Of a stretch of DNA of 64,000 nt, positions 10,250 through 21,779 are shown in pieces. The stretch spans positions 1,860,001 through 1,924,000 of the forward strand of contig JAEOAD010002183.1 of the NCBI GenBank assembly GCA_036365145.1. The letters run 5' to 3'. Under the pieces are notes generated by a model that ran no database searches, had not been told where the DNA came from, and saw only the letters and a program-made list of their open reading frames with translations. The position numbers were made by a program, and so were the translations under genes. Within the stretch, counting starts at the first letter, position 1. Every line of letters starts with the position of its first letter. Source of the stretch: Orientallactaga sibirica (Eukaryota; Chordata; Mammalia; Rodentia; Dipodidae).

Positions 10250-10954
10250 AAGTGGGGGGGGGTCCAGTTTAGAACTGGAATTGTAAAGGAAATAGGATTG
10301 ACCAATAGGCCACAGCTCAGTGCGATGGCTGGAGCGCCCAACTCGGGCTTCCTGGCAGGAGACCCATCGTGAGTCCTAGCTTTGAGGCCCTGAGGGAATA
10401 AGCTGGCCAGGTGACCAAGCGGCGGTGGGGAGAGTAAGACTAGCCGGAATGTCCACTAGCTCCTGAAATCTCCAGAGAATGTGACCCAGGATCACATGGA
10501 ACTACAAGAGTGGGGTCTGACATGGCTGTACCTCATTTGGGTTTGGGGCAGAGAGGTGCCAAGCCTGCCACAGAGCCAAGCAGTCACCTGACTCGACAAT
10601 GAGGTTTGCAACAGAAACCAGGCATGCCCACCTCTGCAGGGTTAGCGACCAGAGCAGAGGTGGTGGCAGAAACAGGAATGAAAGAGGCATCCCCTGAAGA
10701 CAGGGGTTCTCAGAAACACCTCTGTCTGCGTCAAGGCACCGTTTGCGAGGTTCCGCTAGAGGAACCGAGGCTTTGCAGGAGTAGGTTTTCTTGAGTCGTT
10801 CAGAGCAGGACAAGGAGAAGGAGGGAGATCAGCGTCAGCGGGAGAGCGGCAAGGCGGTTTGGAACTACAGGACCAGAGGCCGGAGCCAAGGACAGGGAGC
10901 CCCAGATTAATGTCAGCGAGAACGTGGTGCGTGGCCCAGGAGAGGGCGAGGCAG
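10250..10954. other. GC-richer unassigned block
   Basis: More GC-rich than the flanks, starting with a G-run at about 10254-10262. It runs directly into ERV family B copy 2 and could be its extension. Frames on both strands (103 and 62 codons) lack recognisable motifs. Confidence 0.4.
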
Positions 10955-11450
10955 CCACTCGTGTCTGAGAAAGGAACGTGGTGGCCCAGTAGCCGCTACC
11001 CTTTGTCCAGCCACATCCTGTGTGAAGCATCACGGCTGAGAAGTGGGGGGACATGGAGAAGGGAGCTCTGAAACAGGGACCAGAGAGAGAGGAGACAGTA
11101 AATAGAGAGGAAGAAAAGCTATGGAGGAGAGAGAGAGAGAAAGGGAAACTGGGAGAGATTGGCATGTGTCAGGAAGGGAAAGGGAGGGAGAGTGTGAAAG
11201 ACAAGTCTCATGTGCCCCTTGGGAGAGGTGAGACTGGGAATGGGGGATTCTGCCAGATTCTATGGCAGGATTCCATGGGCGCTTTACCAGGCTGGCTGGA
11301 CCACCCTTGAAGCCCCTTTGGGGAATGAGACCTTGGAAGTCTCAATTTCTGTAGCCCAGAGTTCCATGGCCAGCTTTGCCAGTAGAGGTAGAGGAGAGAG
11401 AGGGATGTGTATAGGGTCCTGAGACTCTAACAGATGGTGAGTCACAGTAA
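10955..11450 (-). mobile_element. ERV-related dispersed repeat, family B, copy 2
   Basis: Aligns in order with 2755-3420: 'tctgagaaaggaacgtggtgg', 'tgaaacaggg', the purine-rich run, then 'ggctggaccaccc' and 'ctttggggaatgagacc'. This copy lacks the 146-bp duplication. The Glu/Lys/Arg-rich frame at 11053-11310 simply translates the purine run. Confidence 0.5.
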
Positions 11451-11553
11451 TCCATATTATATGAAAATAGGTCACAATACCGCTTTTCAGCTATTTCAAC
11501 TTCAGGGCACACATTAAAATATACACTCAGTATGTGTTTAAAAGTAAAAGAAG

Positions 11554-11697
11554 GCTCTGTGCACACCTTTAATCCCAGCATTTGGGAAGCAGAGGTGGGA
11601 GGATCCCTATGAGTTTGAGGCCACCCTGAGACTGCATAGTGAATTCCAGGTCAGCCTGGGCTGGAGTGAGACCCTACCTCAGAAAACAAAACAAAAC
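11554..11697 (+). mobile_element. Dipodoid B1 SINE
   Basis: B1 core 'tttaatcccagca' with the 'gagactgcatagtgaattcc' block and an (AAAAC)n tail. A perfect 13-bp target-site duplication, aaagtaaaagaag, flanks it (11541-11553 and 11698-11710). The first bases of the head are missing. Confidence 0.92.
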
Positions 11698-11710
11698 AAA
11701 GTAAAAGAAG

Positions 11711-12172
11711 CAGCTACTCATGGAGAGGATGCCACCTAGTTCCTAGGGGGCTGACAGGGTCAGCATCTCAGTGCACATGTGGTCACTGGCCGCACACCAC
11801 ACACCACACACCGCAATGTGCTTGGTTGGAGGCTATTAGTACCTAGGATAGGAACCTGTTGATGGGATTGTGGAACTCTGACAGGAACTCACAGCTATAA
11901 ATGCTGCTCCGTCACATGATCCTTAGTCTTTGGACAAAATTAGCAAATGGAAGACCCGCTGTTGCAAAGTTTCTTCAAAGGGCATTTCCAAAATGGGCTG
12001 AATGCAAGTACCTATTTATATTTCCACTTCCTTTGTCAAGGTTTATGCCATGTGTGAGCAGAACTGCAAGTTGGGCAATGACTTAATGACTTTGGTCAAG
12101 AATTAAGTAATCCTCCACTACACTCAGCCCATTACAATCGTTGGCCTAAAAATGGGTTTTAATAACTCTTAG
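11711..12172. other. Unassigned sequence
   Basis: No element recognised. A short CA-rich stretch, 'cacaccacacaccacacacc', lies near 11793-11812. Confidence 0.5.
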
Positions 12173-12545
12173 GGCTGGAGAGGTGGCTCAGCAATTAAGT
12201 GCGTTTCCTGCTCAACCATGTGGGCCTGAGGTAGCCTGAGACTTCCAGAGCTCAAATCTCCAGATACCACATAATAACATGGCCTCACTTATCTGTAGCC
12301 CCAGTACCACAGGACTGCAGAGACCAATTCCAGAATTAGTAAAAGGAGCCTCCAATTCAAAAACAAAGACCAGGCTGGAGAGTTATGGAGTGCTTTGCCT
12401 GATATTCCTCTCCAGCCTCTGCAGATGAGCTACCCCTACCACCAGCAAGCATATGGACACCCCACGGGCACAGACATGTGCATAACACACACACACATGT
12501 ACACGCACACACAACACATACATGCACACCAAACAAAAATATTTT
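12173..12545 (+). mobile_element. B4-like SINE
   Basis: Head 'ggctggagaggtggctcagc' followed by a B4-type layout with a 'tctgtagccccagtaccaca' middle and a closing CA-rich tail with 'acacacacatgtacacgcac'. It is diverged, so subfamily is not assignable. Confidence 0.65.
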
Positions 12546-14190
12546 TTAAATGTTTAAAAAACATTTTATGTTGCCAATAATTTTAAAATACAGAAATTTT
12601 TCCTGTTAGAAACTTCAGCTAAGTTTGCTTCCTTTACAAAATGGGAAGATCTGGGACCATAACTCTCCCATGATCACTGCCATGTGGGAGTGAGGGCCTA
12701 GATAGTATAGCAGGGGGTTCAAATCTAATCCCCACTAGTTACACGTCCCTTAACTTCACAAAATCCTGGCTTTGTGTCTTTAATAGTGTTAAACCAATTG
12801 CATGAATTTTTATGTACACAAGTACTTTGAGACGGGCTACCCCATAATCAGCATTTAATAAATATCAATGGATGTACCTCCCCCTTACCCAGGTAGCTTT
12901 TCTAATTTTCTTATTTTCGTGGTCTCATGAACATAACTGCTAATCTAGATACTTCATCTAAACAATTTTGGCAACTTTGATACATTGAGTCCCTAGGTAA
13001 TAACTCAAGAACACTTTATTTCCTGGATTGACTGAACCCTGCATGTTGTGTCACCAGGTAATAAGTCTACATCCTTCTTAAATCAATTGCCCTCATCCGG
13101 AGCATATGTTTCACCCCTTCCTCTCTGAACATCGCCCCCATCTTACTGGAGATCATCATGAAAACAAAAGGTCACAGAGCCAAGCTGAGCCTCAGGTTCT
13201 CTAAACTGAGGACTTTGGACAGAAGTAACATGGCCCCTAGGGACTTACAGGGGTTTATCAACACTATCAACAAGCTGTCTCCCTCCCTCCCAGTCTTCCC
13301 ATAGGGATAAAGAGAAAGTGAAGTAAGTCAATCAGAAGACAAGAATCCTTGGAAAACAAGGGGGGCCACCAGCACAGACAGTAGATCCTAATAACCACCG
13401 TCTGTTTGTGAGCAAAACTGATGATGTGTCTTCCACAAGTACAGCCTGGCTACAGGGGATTAAGTGGATCCCTTGTGAGTCAAAGAAGACACCAGAGAAA
13501 GTTTTACTCAGCCTTCCGATGAATGGAAAACATTGCATCAGGAACCAAACAGGGGCAGCGTGCCTGGGGTGTGCCTGGTGATGCATGCAGGGCTTTACTC
13601 ATGCTCGTAGCTTGGGGAGTAAAGTGCTGGATTGTTCACTCCGATGGAGTCACGGTGTGGGAGATGTCTCCCAGCTTCCCTTCAGAAGACTAGTAATTAA
13701 GGTTGTGGTTAGATCTGACACCAAATGAAGGGAGGCACAGTGGAACTCCCTGGAAGAGAGAAAGATCTTTGGAGGCAGATGTGCTGTTGTGACTGTCAAA
13801 CCCACAGCACAGTCATTACGCTAAGGTGATGAGGTGAACTGAGAGACAGCCAATAAGACGAGCTGGCCCATGTCTCCTCACTCTGTCTGGAGAGGTAAGG
13901 CAGGAGTTATGCCAGCCCCCAAATCCCTTGCACCATGTTTAACACACTGAGCCAGGCCTCCATTGCTGAAATCATGGAAAATCCTTTGGCATAGCTTCCT
14001 AGACCTCTAAATATATGTTTTCCCCTAATAAGCAAATGTGACTATATCAACAAAGCCAATAGAGCAACTTCAGGGATGAGACATATTTGGAGGGGAACAG
14101 AGGATTTCCAAAAATATTCAATGTCTTCTCTATAACTTTTGCATCACTATCTTTTTTATACTAAACATAATTTAATTTAAAATGTCATCC
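12546..14190. other. Unassigned sequence, no gene seen
   Basis: Apparently single-copy sequence of mixed composition. The 84-codon minus frame at 13332-13586 has no known motif. No repeat family recognised. Confidence 0.5.
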
Positions 14191-14345
14191 CAAGCCAGGC
14201 ATGGTGGTGCATGCCATGCCTTTAATCCTAACACTCAGGAGGCAGAGGTAGGAGGATTGCTGTGAGGTCGAGGCCACCCTGAGACTACATAGTGAATTCT
14301 AGGTCAGCCTGAGCTTCAGTAAGACTCTCCCTTGAAAATAAGAAA
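14191..14345 (+). mobile_element. Dipodoid B1 SINE
   Basis: Head 'agccaggcatggtggtgcat', core 'cactcaggaggcagaggtagg', block 'gagactacatagtgaattct'. The head contains a small duplication of 'catgcc'. Confidence 0.88.
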
Positions 14346-14393
14346 AAAAATTAAATTTAATCTAAAATTAAAATAAAATGTCAACCCACAAGC

Positions 14394-14560
14394 CTCAAGA
14401 GGGAGCTCAGTGGTAGAGCATTTGCCTAGCATGTGAAAGGTTCTGGGCTTCATCCAAAGCACGACAAGGGGAAAAAATCTTCAGTCCTCAGGGGCTGAAA
14501 CAAGAGGACTGTGAGTTCAAGGTCAGAATATAGCAAAACTCTGTCACAAAAAAAAAAAAA
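14394..14560 (+). mobile_element. ID/B1-related SINE
   Basis: ID-like tRNA head 'gctcagtggtagagcatttg' and 'gcctagcatgtgaaagg', then a right part 'gaggactgtgagttcaagg' and an A17 tail. The layout fits an ID-B1 dimer. Confidence 0.6.
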
Positions 14561-14575
14561 AAAAGAATAAGCATA

Positions 14576-14798
14576 GGGCTGGAGAGATGTCTTAGCAGTT
14601 AAGGCACTTGCAAAGCCAGAGGACCCAGATTCGATTCCCCAAGACCCACGTAAGCCAGGTGCACAAGGGGGCACATGTGTCTGGGGTTCGTTTGCAGTGG
14701 CTGGAGGCCCCGGTGCAACTGTTCTCACTCTATCTGCCTCTTCCTCTCTCTCTCTCTCTCTCTCAACTAAACAAATAAATAAAACTTTTTTTAAAAAA
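14576..14798 (+). mobile_element. DIP-type tRNA SINE
   Basis: Head 'gggctggagagatgtcttag', a B box 'gattcgattcc', (TC)n and an (AAAT)n tail. Near-perfect 12-bp target-site duplication: agaataagcata (14564-14575) and agaacaagtata (14799-14810). Part of the A/B-box spacer is missing compared with other copies. Confidence 0.9.
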
Positions 14799-15169
14799 AG
14801 AACAAGTATATGAATAAATAAGTAAATAAACTAAATGTCAATCATATTTCAATTAAACTATAAAGTTTCTGTGGAAGTAAAATTATAAGACACAGGAAGA
14901 AGTACAGGTTGGTTGGTCATGTTTAGGATACCATTGGCCCTTTGTTTTCTTCTTTGGTCCTTATCTCTGAAGTCATCACCAAAGCCCGAGGCATGCAGAC
15001 AGGCCTGTCAATCATCGTGCTGCACTAACCTGAGCCGAGCTTCTGCCAATTTACACCTATAGTAAGGATGTCCACTGTGAGCAATGGTTGTATGAAACCA
15101 GAAAGCCAACAAAAGACTCCTGGGAAGGACAACATCTCCCTTCCAAAGGCAATGAAAGAAATACATCTG

Positions 15170-15245
15170 GCTGGAGATGCAGCCCCACAGCATCATAGAG
15201 CACTTGCCTGACCCCGAATTAGATCCCTAGCTGCCTCAAAGCATA
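15170..15245 (+). mobile_element. ID-like SINE fragment
   Basis: Diverged ID head, 'ctggctggagatgcagcccc', followed by 'agagcacttgcctgacc' and 'ttagatccctagc'. Short and old. Confidence 0.45.
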
Positions 15246-16453
15246 CAAATAAGAACACTCAAAATCAGTTCCAATCTCTTAAAAACAGGGTGGTGGGATC
15301 AGCAGAAGAAAGGAGCAATGAGCAGCAAGGGAGATTGCTAGAAGCCACAGTAAGGAGAGGAAAGATGTTTTTGTGGGAGCCAACAGCCCAGGAGTCCTAC
15401 CAGGAAGCTGAGCAAAGTCCTGGAAATCTGGAAATACAGACCTTTCCCATGGAATCTCTGCTTTGTAAATGTCCTACACTGTGATCAGTATGATAATTAC
15501 ATGAGGATATACATCATATCATATACCAAGTATATGTAATTGTATCTTGATTTAAATATCTGTCCAATCTAACTCTAATCCATAAGTTCCCTACTGTTTT
15601 CATGATCAGCCATACCCACTACCAATTTTATAACAGTTCTCATATTTGCATTCAATAACATTAGTGCATAAAAATGTAGATTTTATGTACCTCAAGCCAT
15701 AATCATAGGTATAGCCAGAGTAAACCTGTCTTTGTCATTCTCTATTCTGTACTAACTGTCATCTCTGTGCATTTCTAATGCATGCAGAATCACTTGTCAA
15801 ATGTCTTCAGGATTGTAAAAATAAAATTATGTATTAAACTTTTCCCAAGCTGGGACTGAACCCAAGGCTTTGCTCATGTTAGACAAGTGCTCTACCTTTG
15901 AGCTACATCTCAAGCTCTGTGCATTACAACTTTTTAATATCAAATAGATTTTACTAGTTTTAGATTCATTAAAACTTTATGAAGCATGTATAGAAATGTT
16001 ATAGCTAACAGAATATTGTCCAATGATGAAATATGCATGATTATATGAGCTATTTCAAAAAACTTGACACAGAACTATCATTGTCCAAAAGCAGCCAAAA
16101 GTTATGTCCTTGCTAAAGAAATATCACACTTTTATACCTAGCACATACTTATGAAATTAAGTTTGTGTGTTCTCCTCATAGGAACCTTGAGACAACAAGA
16201 AATAACCTGCTTGAGAATAGGTAGTAATGTAAGCCAGTTATTTGTGACTGGTGGGATATTTGCAGCTGCATCAGTTCAGGCTTGGTCTAAGTTATAATTT
16301 ACATCTTCATCATCACTGCAGTCTGAGTCACAGAAATGCTGAGATTTGGCTACTAAAGGTTATTGGCAATTGCTCTAGAAAATAATCTCTTTGGAGGAGA
16401 AGTTGAATCCCCTGCAATATCAGCAAAATCTAAGCCATCAAGGGAACAAAAAT
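15246..16453. other. Unassigned sequence with an antisense ID-like fragment
   Basis: At 15848-15920 'aagctgggactgaacccaag' and 'gacaagtgctctacctttga' read as the reverse complement of an ID element. The rest is AT-rich and unassigned. The 64-codon frame at 15290-15484 has no recognisable motif. Confidence 0.45.
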
Positions 16454-16915
16454 TGTGTTCTCACATCTATTAGGAAAAGTGGGAAAGAAACAAGAGGGAA
16501 GACACGGCTCAACAGCAGAGACAGGCTTTATTCAGGAATGCCTGAGAAAGGCCCTGACCGGGCATGGTCAGACGTCCCTTCCCTGACAGACTAGGGCATA
16601 CTTATGGGACTGTGGGGGTCATGGGAATTCCTTGGTTGCACAGCAGTCCATCTTGCCTCAGGGCTTGGGCCACTATAGGAACCCATGGGGATGGGTGGTC
16701 TGGGTCACTCCAGAAATGTGATCATTGGGAGGGGTGGTTGGGTCACTCTTGGGAAACAGGATTACAATGAAATGGCAATCAGAGTCCAAAGATGGAGTCA
16801 TTCTGGTTCTAATAGCAACCTATATTTAACTTGAGCTGTTCTGGAAATGGGATCCTTTGCAACCAGGGAAAATGGATGCCTGGGCCCTGAGGGGAATTTA
16901 ATGCTACACCCAACA
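16454..16915 (-). mobile_element. Solo ERV LTR with U3-like direct repeats
   Basis: On the minus strand it runs from 'tgttgggtgtagcat' (16915) to an 'acacaat' end near 16454. AATAAA is at 16532-16527 in sense. Three diverged direct repeats with the core ttgggycact at 16665, 16700 and 16738 lie upstream of that signal, where U3 enhancers sit. No clear target-site duplication, so the ends are tentative. Confidence 0.6.
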
Positions 16916-16959
16916 TCTGCTAAACTTTCTCTTATCAAAGGAATGACTCGTCATGTCTG

Positions 16960-17066
16960 ATGTCTTTAATAGACATTTTCTAATTCTCCCTGGAGTCCTA
17001 TGAGGAAGATATTTTTATCATTTTACAACTGGGGAAACTGAGGCTTAGGACAACTAAGTAACTTGG
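16960..17066 (-). mobile_element. MIR SINE fragment
   Basis: 'tcattttacaactggggaaa' followed by 'ctgaggcttagg' and 'aactaagtaacttgg' is the conserved MIR core read in reverse complement. Confidence 0.75.
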
Positions 17067-17269
17067 CTTTCAGGTCTGTCGGGTTGTACTTAGCAATACA
17101 ATGTGTGTTCAGACCCAAGCTATCTAGTATCTCCAAAGCTCTTGCACTTGCCCACTGCAACACTGCTGAGAAAAGCCTGAGAGAAAACCAGTGGTCATTA
17201 TTATACGTTTTAGGTCACCGTTTTGGAAGAAGGATGGTCCAGGAGTCAAACTCCAGCCTCTGTTTGCCT

Positions 17270-17434
17270 TCCAGTGACGGCCTCATTCCACCCCTTGATA
17301 TGGCAGAAGAGGACTTCTATGAAGCGGTGGATATGCCAGACATAAATTTGCTTTATAATAATCTTCTCAAATACTGTGAAACCACTCCTGAGAAACTTCA
17401 TTCTCCAGAGATAAGACTCAGTCTCTTTTTTTTT

Positions 17435-17475
<41 letters not shown>

Positions 17476-17640
17476 AGGTAGGGTCTCACTCCAGCTCAGG
17501 CTGACCTGGAATTCACTATGTAGTCTTAGGGTGACCTCAAACTCATGGTGATCCTCCTACCTCTGCCTCCCGAGTGCTGGGATCAAAGGTGTGCGCCACC
17601 ACACCCAGCTCAGACTCAGTCTCTTTAAAGAGACATTCAT
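17270..17640 (+). other. Open frame behind a splice-acceptor-like site (weak exon candidate)
   Basis: A pyrimidine-rich stretch ending 'tttgccttccag' at about 17274 opens a frame of about 45 codons to 17413. It is rich in Glu/Asp ('MAEEDFYEAVDMPDINLLYN') and continues across the B1 insertion site to a stop near 17640. I recognise no protein family and see no donor site. The sequence beyond 17627 resembles an LTR fragment, which argues against an exon. Confidence 0.15.
17429..17611 (-). mobile_element. Dipodoid B1 SINE
   Basis: Long T tract (the antisense A tail) followed by the reverse complement of B1, ending 'ccaccacacccagctc'. A perfect 15-bp target-site duplication, agactcagtctcttt, lies at 17414-17428 and 17612-17626. 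Confidence 0.95.
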
Positions 17641-17740
17641 TTATTTATGAGTGTTGAGATTTCATGACCTGTCTCATTAAATTGGAAATCAAACTTCAAC
17701 TTGAGCTTTCAAGGGGACACATCACATAAAAACCACAGCA
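17627..17740 (-). mobile_element. MaLR/MLT1 LTR end fragment
   Basis: 'caacttgagctttcaagggg' then 'acatcacataaaaaccac' read antisense as the start of a MaLR-type LTR. Short and diverged. Confidence 0.45.
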
Positions 17741-18294
17741 GTGATCTACAGTGTTAGTAAGTAGGTGTTACAAATATTACATAATGAATGGCATATAATA
17801 AATACTCTCAAAATGAGTGCTAACTGTTAGTCATGCTATTCCACCCTGAATTGGACACCATGCTGCCAGCTCTGACTAGACACATTGAAAAGCATGAAAC
17901 AGGTACCTGACTAATACTTGTTAACATAATAAAGACTTAAGTTACACAACTAGGCAAACATAGGTGGGACAGAATGAGGAAGGGGTACAGGAAGAAGGTA
18001 GCTAGGTTTCCCCTGCAATATTCTAGACCCAGCCCACAAAACCAGCTGCTATCTGAAACTGATAAGCTGAGGCTGGGCTCTACTGGCTCTTGTGCTCAGG
18101 ATGTTTTGGCAATGGGGAGAAATACAGTCTTCTGGCTGACCACCCTCAGAACCTGGAAGCGACAAGAACCAGGACTGACCAGATTGTCACGGAGTCCAGA
18201 CTACTGTTCATTATGTGACTCTGCCTCTTGTTTATTTGAGTCTACCTGGAATGAGCTCAGGATTTGGGTTCATTCAAATCCTGTTATCTAACTT
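17741..18294. other. Unassigned sequence
   Basis: No repeat recognised. The 105-codon plus frame at 17974-18291 has no recognisable motif and ends at the MIR. It is best treated as a chance frame. Confidence 0.45.
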
Positions 18295-18475
18295 AGACTT
18301 GAATCCACGCTTCTCTGTTTCCTGTCTGTGTAATATTAAGTGTGCCTCAGTTTTTCTCATCTGAAATTAGAGATATTCACTTCTGCTTGGGTGTGATATT
18401 ATGAAGATTAATATGCTAGTAATTGTAAATTTCTTACAACAGATCTTAGAATACAGTGATTATTATACATAGGTG
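18295..18475 (+). mobile_element. MIR SINE
   Basis: 'gtgcctcagtttttctcatc' followed by 'tgaaattagagatattcac' and 'tatgaagattaatatg' follow the MIR core and 3' order in sense. Confidence 0.7.
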
Positions 18476-19349
18476 TACTGAAAACCATTCTGAGCCATGA
18501 TTTTCCTATTGGAGGCAATGGACCTATGTAGACTCTCTTGTGCAGTATCTCAAGCATAGAACGCTATTGGTGATTCTTTTTACAAAAGTATTATTGTTAT
18601 TTGTGGTACTTCTCTGGCAAGTGGAAGATACTTCCTTGGGGGTGAGGTTAATTGAACAATAGAGGCCTTCTTATGAATACTTCCAAGTGGGTACTGATAA
18701 CTTTGGAAGAACAAGAGGTATTCCTATGTAGAGCTGGACCAGCCACTTCCCCATGATCTTACTGTGATCATTCTGTGAGGAGTGAAGATATTCTAAAGAG
18801 ACACTTGTGCCCATCCAGCTATCAGACTGTTGTGAAAACGGACCTCTAGAAACTGGAATTTCTATAGAAGTCTCATGCTGGGGAAGGAGAAGGCTGGGAT
18901 CCTGGTGCCAGCCAAAGGAGGGGCTAGTCTCAGAGAATGATTTCACACAGTTCTGACAGCTTGTCAGACTACCCTGTGGGAGAAATCAGAGCCAAGACAA
19001 TGATGGGTAAATGATAGGTGGAACCACACTTTGACTAGGACTGCTTAGTTTTGCATATACCTCTTGCTCTCTAAACCCAAACCTCATGTCAGGACCTGGG
19101 AAAAGGGACTCCAGAGGCCACTAAATACCCTTACTTGTTCCTTTTCCCAATATAGCCACACTGAGTACGTTTCTTTCACTATTACTTATCTCTTGAATTG
19201 GCCTGTTGAGGACAGGTGGCTGAACCTCGCTTATTAGGGTTTCCAGACCCGGGCTCTGACCTTAACTACTCTGGTAATATTACCCTCTTTTTACAAGGTT
19301 TAATGACCTCATTTATGAGCCCAAACATTTCAGTGCACACATATTTGTC
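18476..19349. other. Unassigned sequence
   Basis: No element recognised. The 91-codon minus frame at 18671-18946 has no family resemblance. Confidence 0.45.
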
Positions 19350-20030
19350 AAAGAAGGGGTGCATTAATTTTCTGAAGCTAAAATGATAAAGTCCCACAAA
19401 CATGGTGGCTTGAACCACACAAATGTATTCTCTAAGTGGGACCAGGCCCCTCTGAAGACTCCAAAAGAGCATCCTTCCTCACCTGCTCCAGTAACTAGTG
19501 GTTTAGTCATTGTTACTTTTGGCAGCACCAGTCCTCACTGGTTTTATCCTTCCGTATTCTTTTACCTCTGAATGCCATTGTGTCAAATCCCTTTCTGCCT
19601 TTTCTTTTTTTTCTTTCTTTTTTCTTTTAATGAGAGGGAGAATGAGAGAGTGAGAGAGAATTGGCAAACCAGGGCCTACAGCCACTTCAATTGAACTCCA
19701 GACACATCTGCCCCCTTGTGTGCATGTGTGACCTTGCACACTTGCATCACTTTGTGTGTCTGGCTGACATGAGACCTGGACAGTTGAACACGGGTCCTTA
19801 GGGTTTGCAGGCAAGCACCTTAACTGCTAAATCATCTCTCCAGCCCTACCTTTTTCTTTAAGGACACCTATACTGGGTTTAGAATTCACTGTAAATTCTG
19901 GAAACTCTCAGTTCAAGACTCTTCATGTAATTACATCTGTAAAGACCCTGTCTCCAATAGGTTTATATTTACAGGTATTGGATTAGGATGTGAACATATT
20001 GTTTGAGCCAACTGGTCAACCCATTCTCAG
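19350..20030 (-). mobile_element. MLT1 LTR split by a SINE
   Basis: Antisense MLT1 blocks in order: 'cacaaacatggtggcttgaa', 'aaatgtattctct', then after the SINE 'aattacatctgtaaagaccc', 'tgtctccaatagg' and 'aggatgtgaacatat'. Diverged throughout. Confidence 0.7.
19609..19845 (-). mobile_element. DIP-type tRNA SINE, longer body
   Basis: Antisense element ending 'taaatcatctctccagccc'. The body carries about 35 extra bases near 19722-19757 ('gcatgtgtgaccttgcacac') compared with most copies here. Flanked by similar ctgccttttctttt / ctacctttttcttta. Confidence 0.85.
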
Positions 20031-20769
20031 GGGTAATTAGACCCTACCAAGGTCCCATATGAATGTATCCCCTTGCCTTTTCTGAGCCTATCCATATCAG
20101 CTTTTCTTTTTATTTATTTTTTCTTTTTTTTAAACACTTATTCTATTCTCTTGTATCCTGCTGAGATGAGATGATCACAGCCAGAGAGACAGGAAGAACA
20201 TCATGACAACGTGACCTGTTCCTTTCTGAGTGCTGTTCTAAGTTGTGTTAGAACCTGCTCTTACTTTTGGACTTTCTGTAAGCAGTTCTGTGGATACCTG
20301 ACACTGTATTCATCTGGATACTTATTCTACTTGGCCCTCCCAATGGCTTTACAGATAGCCAGACAAATTGGATGCCACCCTGGGGGTTGTTTGTGCCAGC
20401 TTGCCCTGCCTGGATCTTCATCAGGGTTGCCTTGGGCACACACTATGTTTCATAGATGAGGCCAAAACAGGAGAGCTTGGTTAGCTGAAACAAGTAGAGG
20501 CAGTAGATCTGGGTCAGAGCAGGAATGGTGTTTATAGTTGGCTCAGGCAAAGAGATTCAGAGAAAGAATCTGGGTCGCAAGCTTGGCAGGCTGGCTGGAA
20601 TATGAGGCCCATACACAAGTGAAAGCAGAGCATCTTGCATCAGCACAGGCCAGTTCTTGACTCTTCTAAGTCTGGTTGGGTAGATCTGTGACATGTGGCA
20701 TAGTGTGGATTGCACAAGCCATCTATAGTTAGCGTATTTTATCAATAATGATTTTCTTTATACCAGGAT
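20031..20769. other. Unassigned sequence
   Basis: A T-rich stretch at 20105-20135 could be an old SINE tail without a body. No gene or family recognised in the rest. Confidence 0.45.
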
Positions 20770-21000
20770 CTAAGGCACAAGGACAAGACGATGCTTGTCT
20801 TCAGGTAGATGAAAGTATAGCAAGAAGCACAAACAGATAAAGAGGTGATAGTCATAAACGTGATAACTACCTGTGCACAGTTAAAGGAGATCCAAAGAGG
20901 AAGAAAATGACTCATATGTCTTGGGCAAGGGGATGGGCCATGATAGGAACCTAGAAGAGGGAACATCTGAGCTGAAAATCAAAGAACTCAGAAAGAAAAT
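20770..21000 (-). mobile_element. L2-like LINE fragment
   Basis: Antisense L2 3'-region order: a 'cttgtcttcaggtagatgaa' block (storehouse of the 'ctcaaggagcttacagt' motif), 'cacaaacagataaagag', then 'gaacatctgagctgaaaat'. Very diverged. Confidence 0.5.
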
Positions 21001-21569
21001 GTGGGGAGAGCAGCCTAGGTCCAGTTGGCCAGTAGGTGCTTCTAATTACCCTTGTTTTTCCATTTAATCTCATCAATAGCCTGACCCTTAGATTAAAAGC
21101 ACAGTATTTATGCAGAACTTAATTTCAATCAGCAGTACAGAGACAGATATTAAACATATTCTACAAATGTAGTAGAGAACTATATCATGAACCTTAGGGG
21201 GGCAGCATGTTTCAAAGAACTACTGCTGAGCATAGCATGTGACCTACTTGAATATACTTATTATTAAAGTGTTTTTATTTATTTTGATGTAATATTGTGT
21301 CTCAGTTCCAAAGAAAGCATATGTAGTTGCAGTCTCTGTAGAGGCACATTATTTCCAATCCCATACTTTTCAGTTATGTAGTGAATGTCTCTATGACCTT
21401 TTAAGGGGGCATTCCAGCCAGCACCCTTGTAATTAGGAGTGATGTGCCTGAATTTGAAAAGGATGTGGCATCTTCATGTTGAAATAATTTTATCCAATTA
21501 TTATTAGGTTGTATTTAAGTAAGTTAACTAGATAAATTTTATCTATAAGCTTTAAAAAGTGTATCCCTG
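21001..21569. other. Unassigned AT-rich sequence
   Basis: No element or frame worth reporting. Confidence 0.45.
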
Positions 21570-21712
21570 GGCTGGAGAATATGGCTTAGCAGTTAAGGCA
21601 TTTGCCTGCAAAGCTGAAGGACCCCAGGTCAACTCCCCAAGACCCATGTAAGCCAGATGCACAAGGGGGTACATGTGTCTGGAGTTCGTTTGCAGTGGCT
21701 ATAAGCCCAGGC

Positions 21713-21746
<34 letters not shown>

Positions 21747-21775
21747 AAATAAATAAATAAAATATATATTTAAAA
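21569..21775 (+). mobile_element. DIP-type tRNA SINE
   Basis: Head 'gggctggagaatatggctta', body 'ggagttcgtttgcagtggct', then (GCTC)n/(TC)n and an AAATAAAT tail. The end of the body is shortened before the TC run. Confidence 0.9.
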
Positions 21776-21779
21776 ATGT

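Noticed and set aside
14576..14798. tRNA gene, because of good A and B boxes
   Set aside because: The 3' part is SINE body with a CT-rich stretch and A-rich tail, and the copy has a target-site duplication. All tRNA-like hits in the window are SINE heads.
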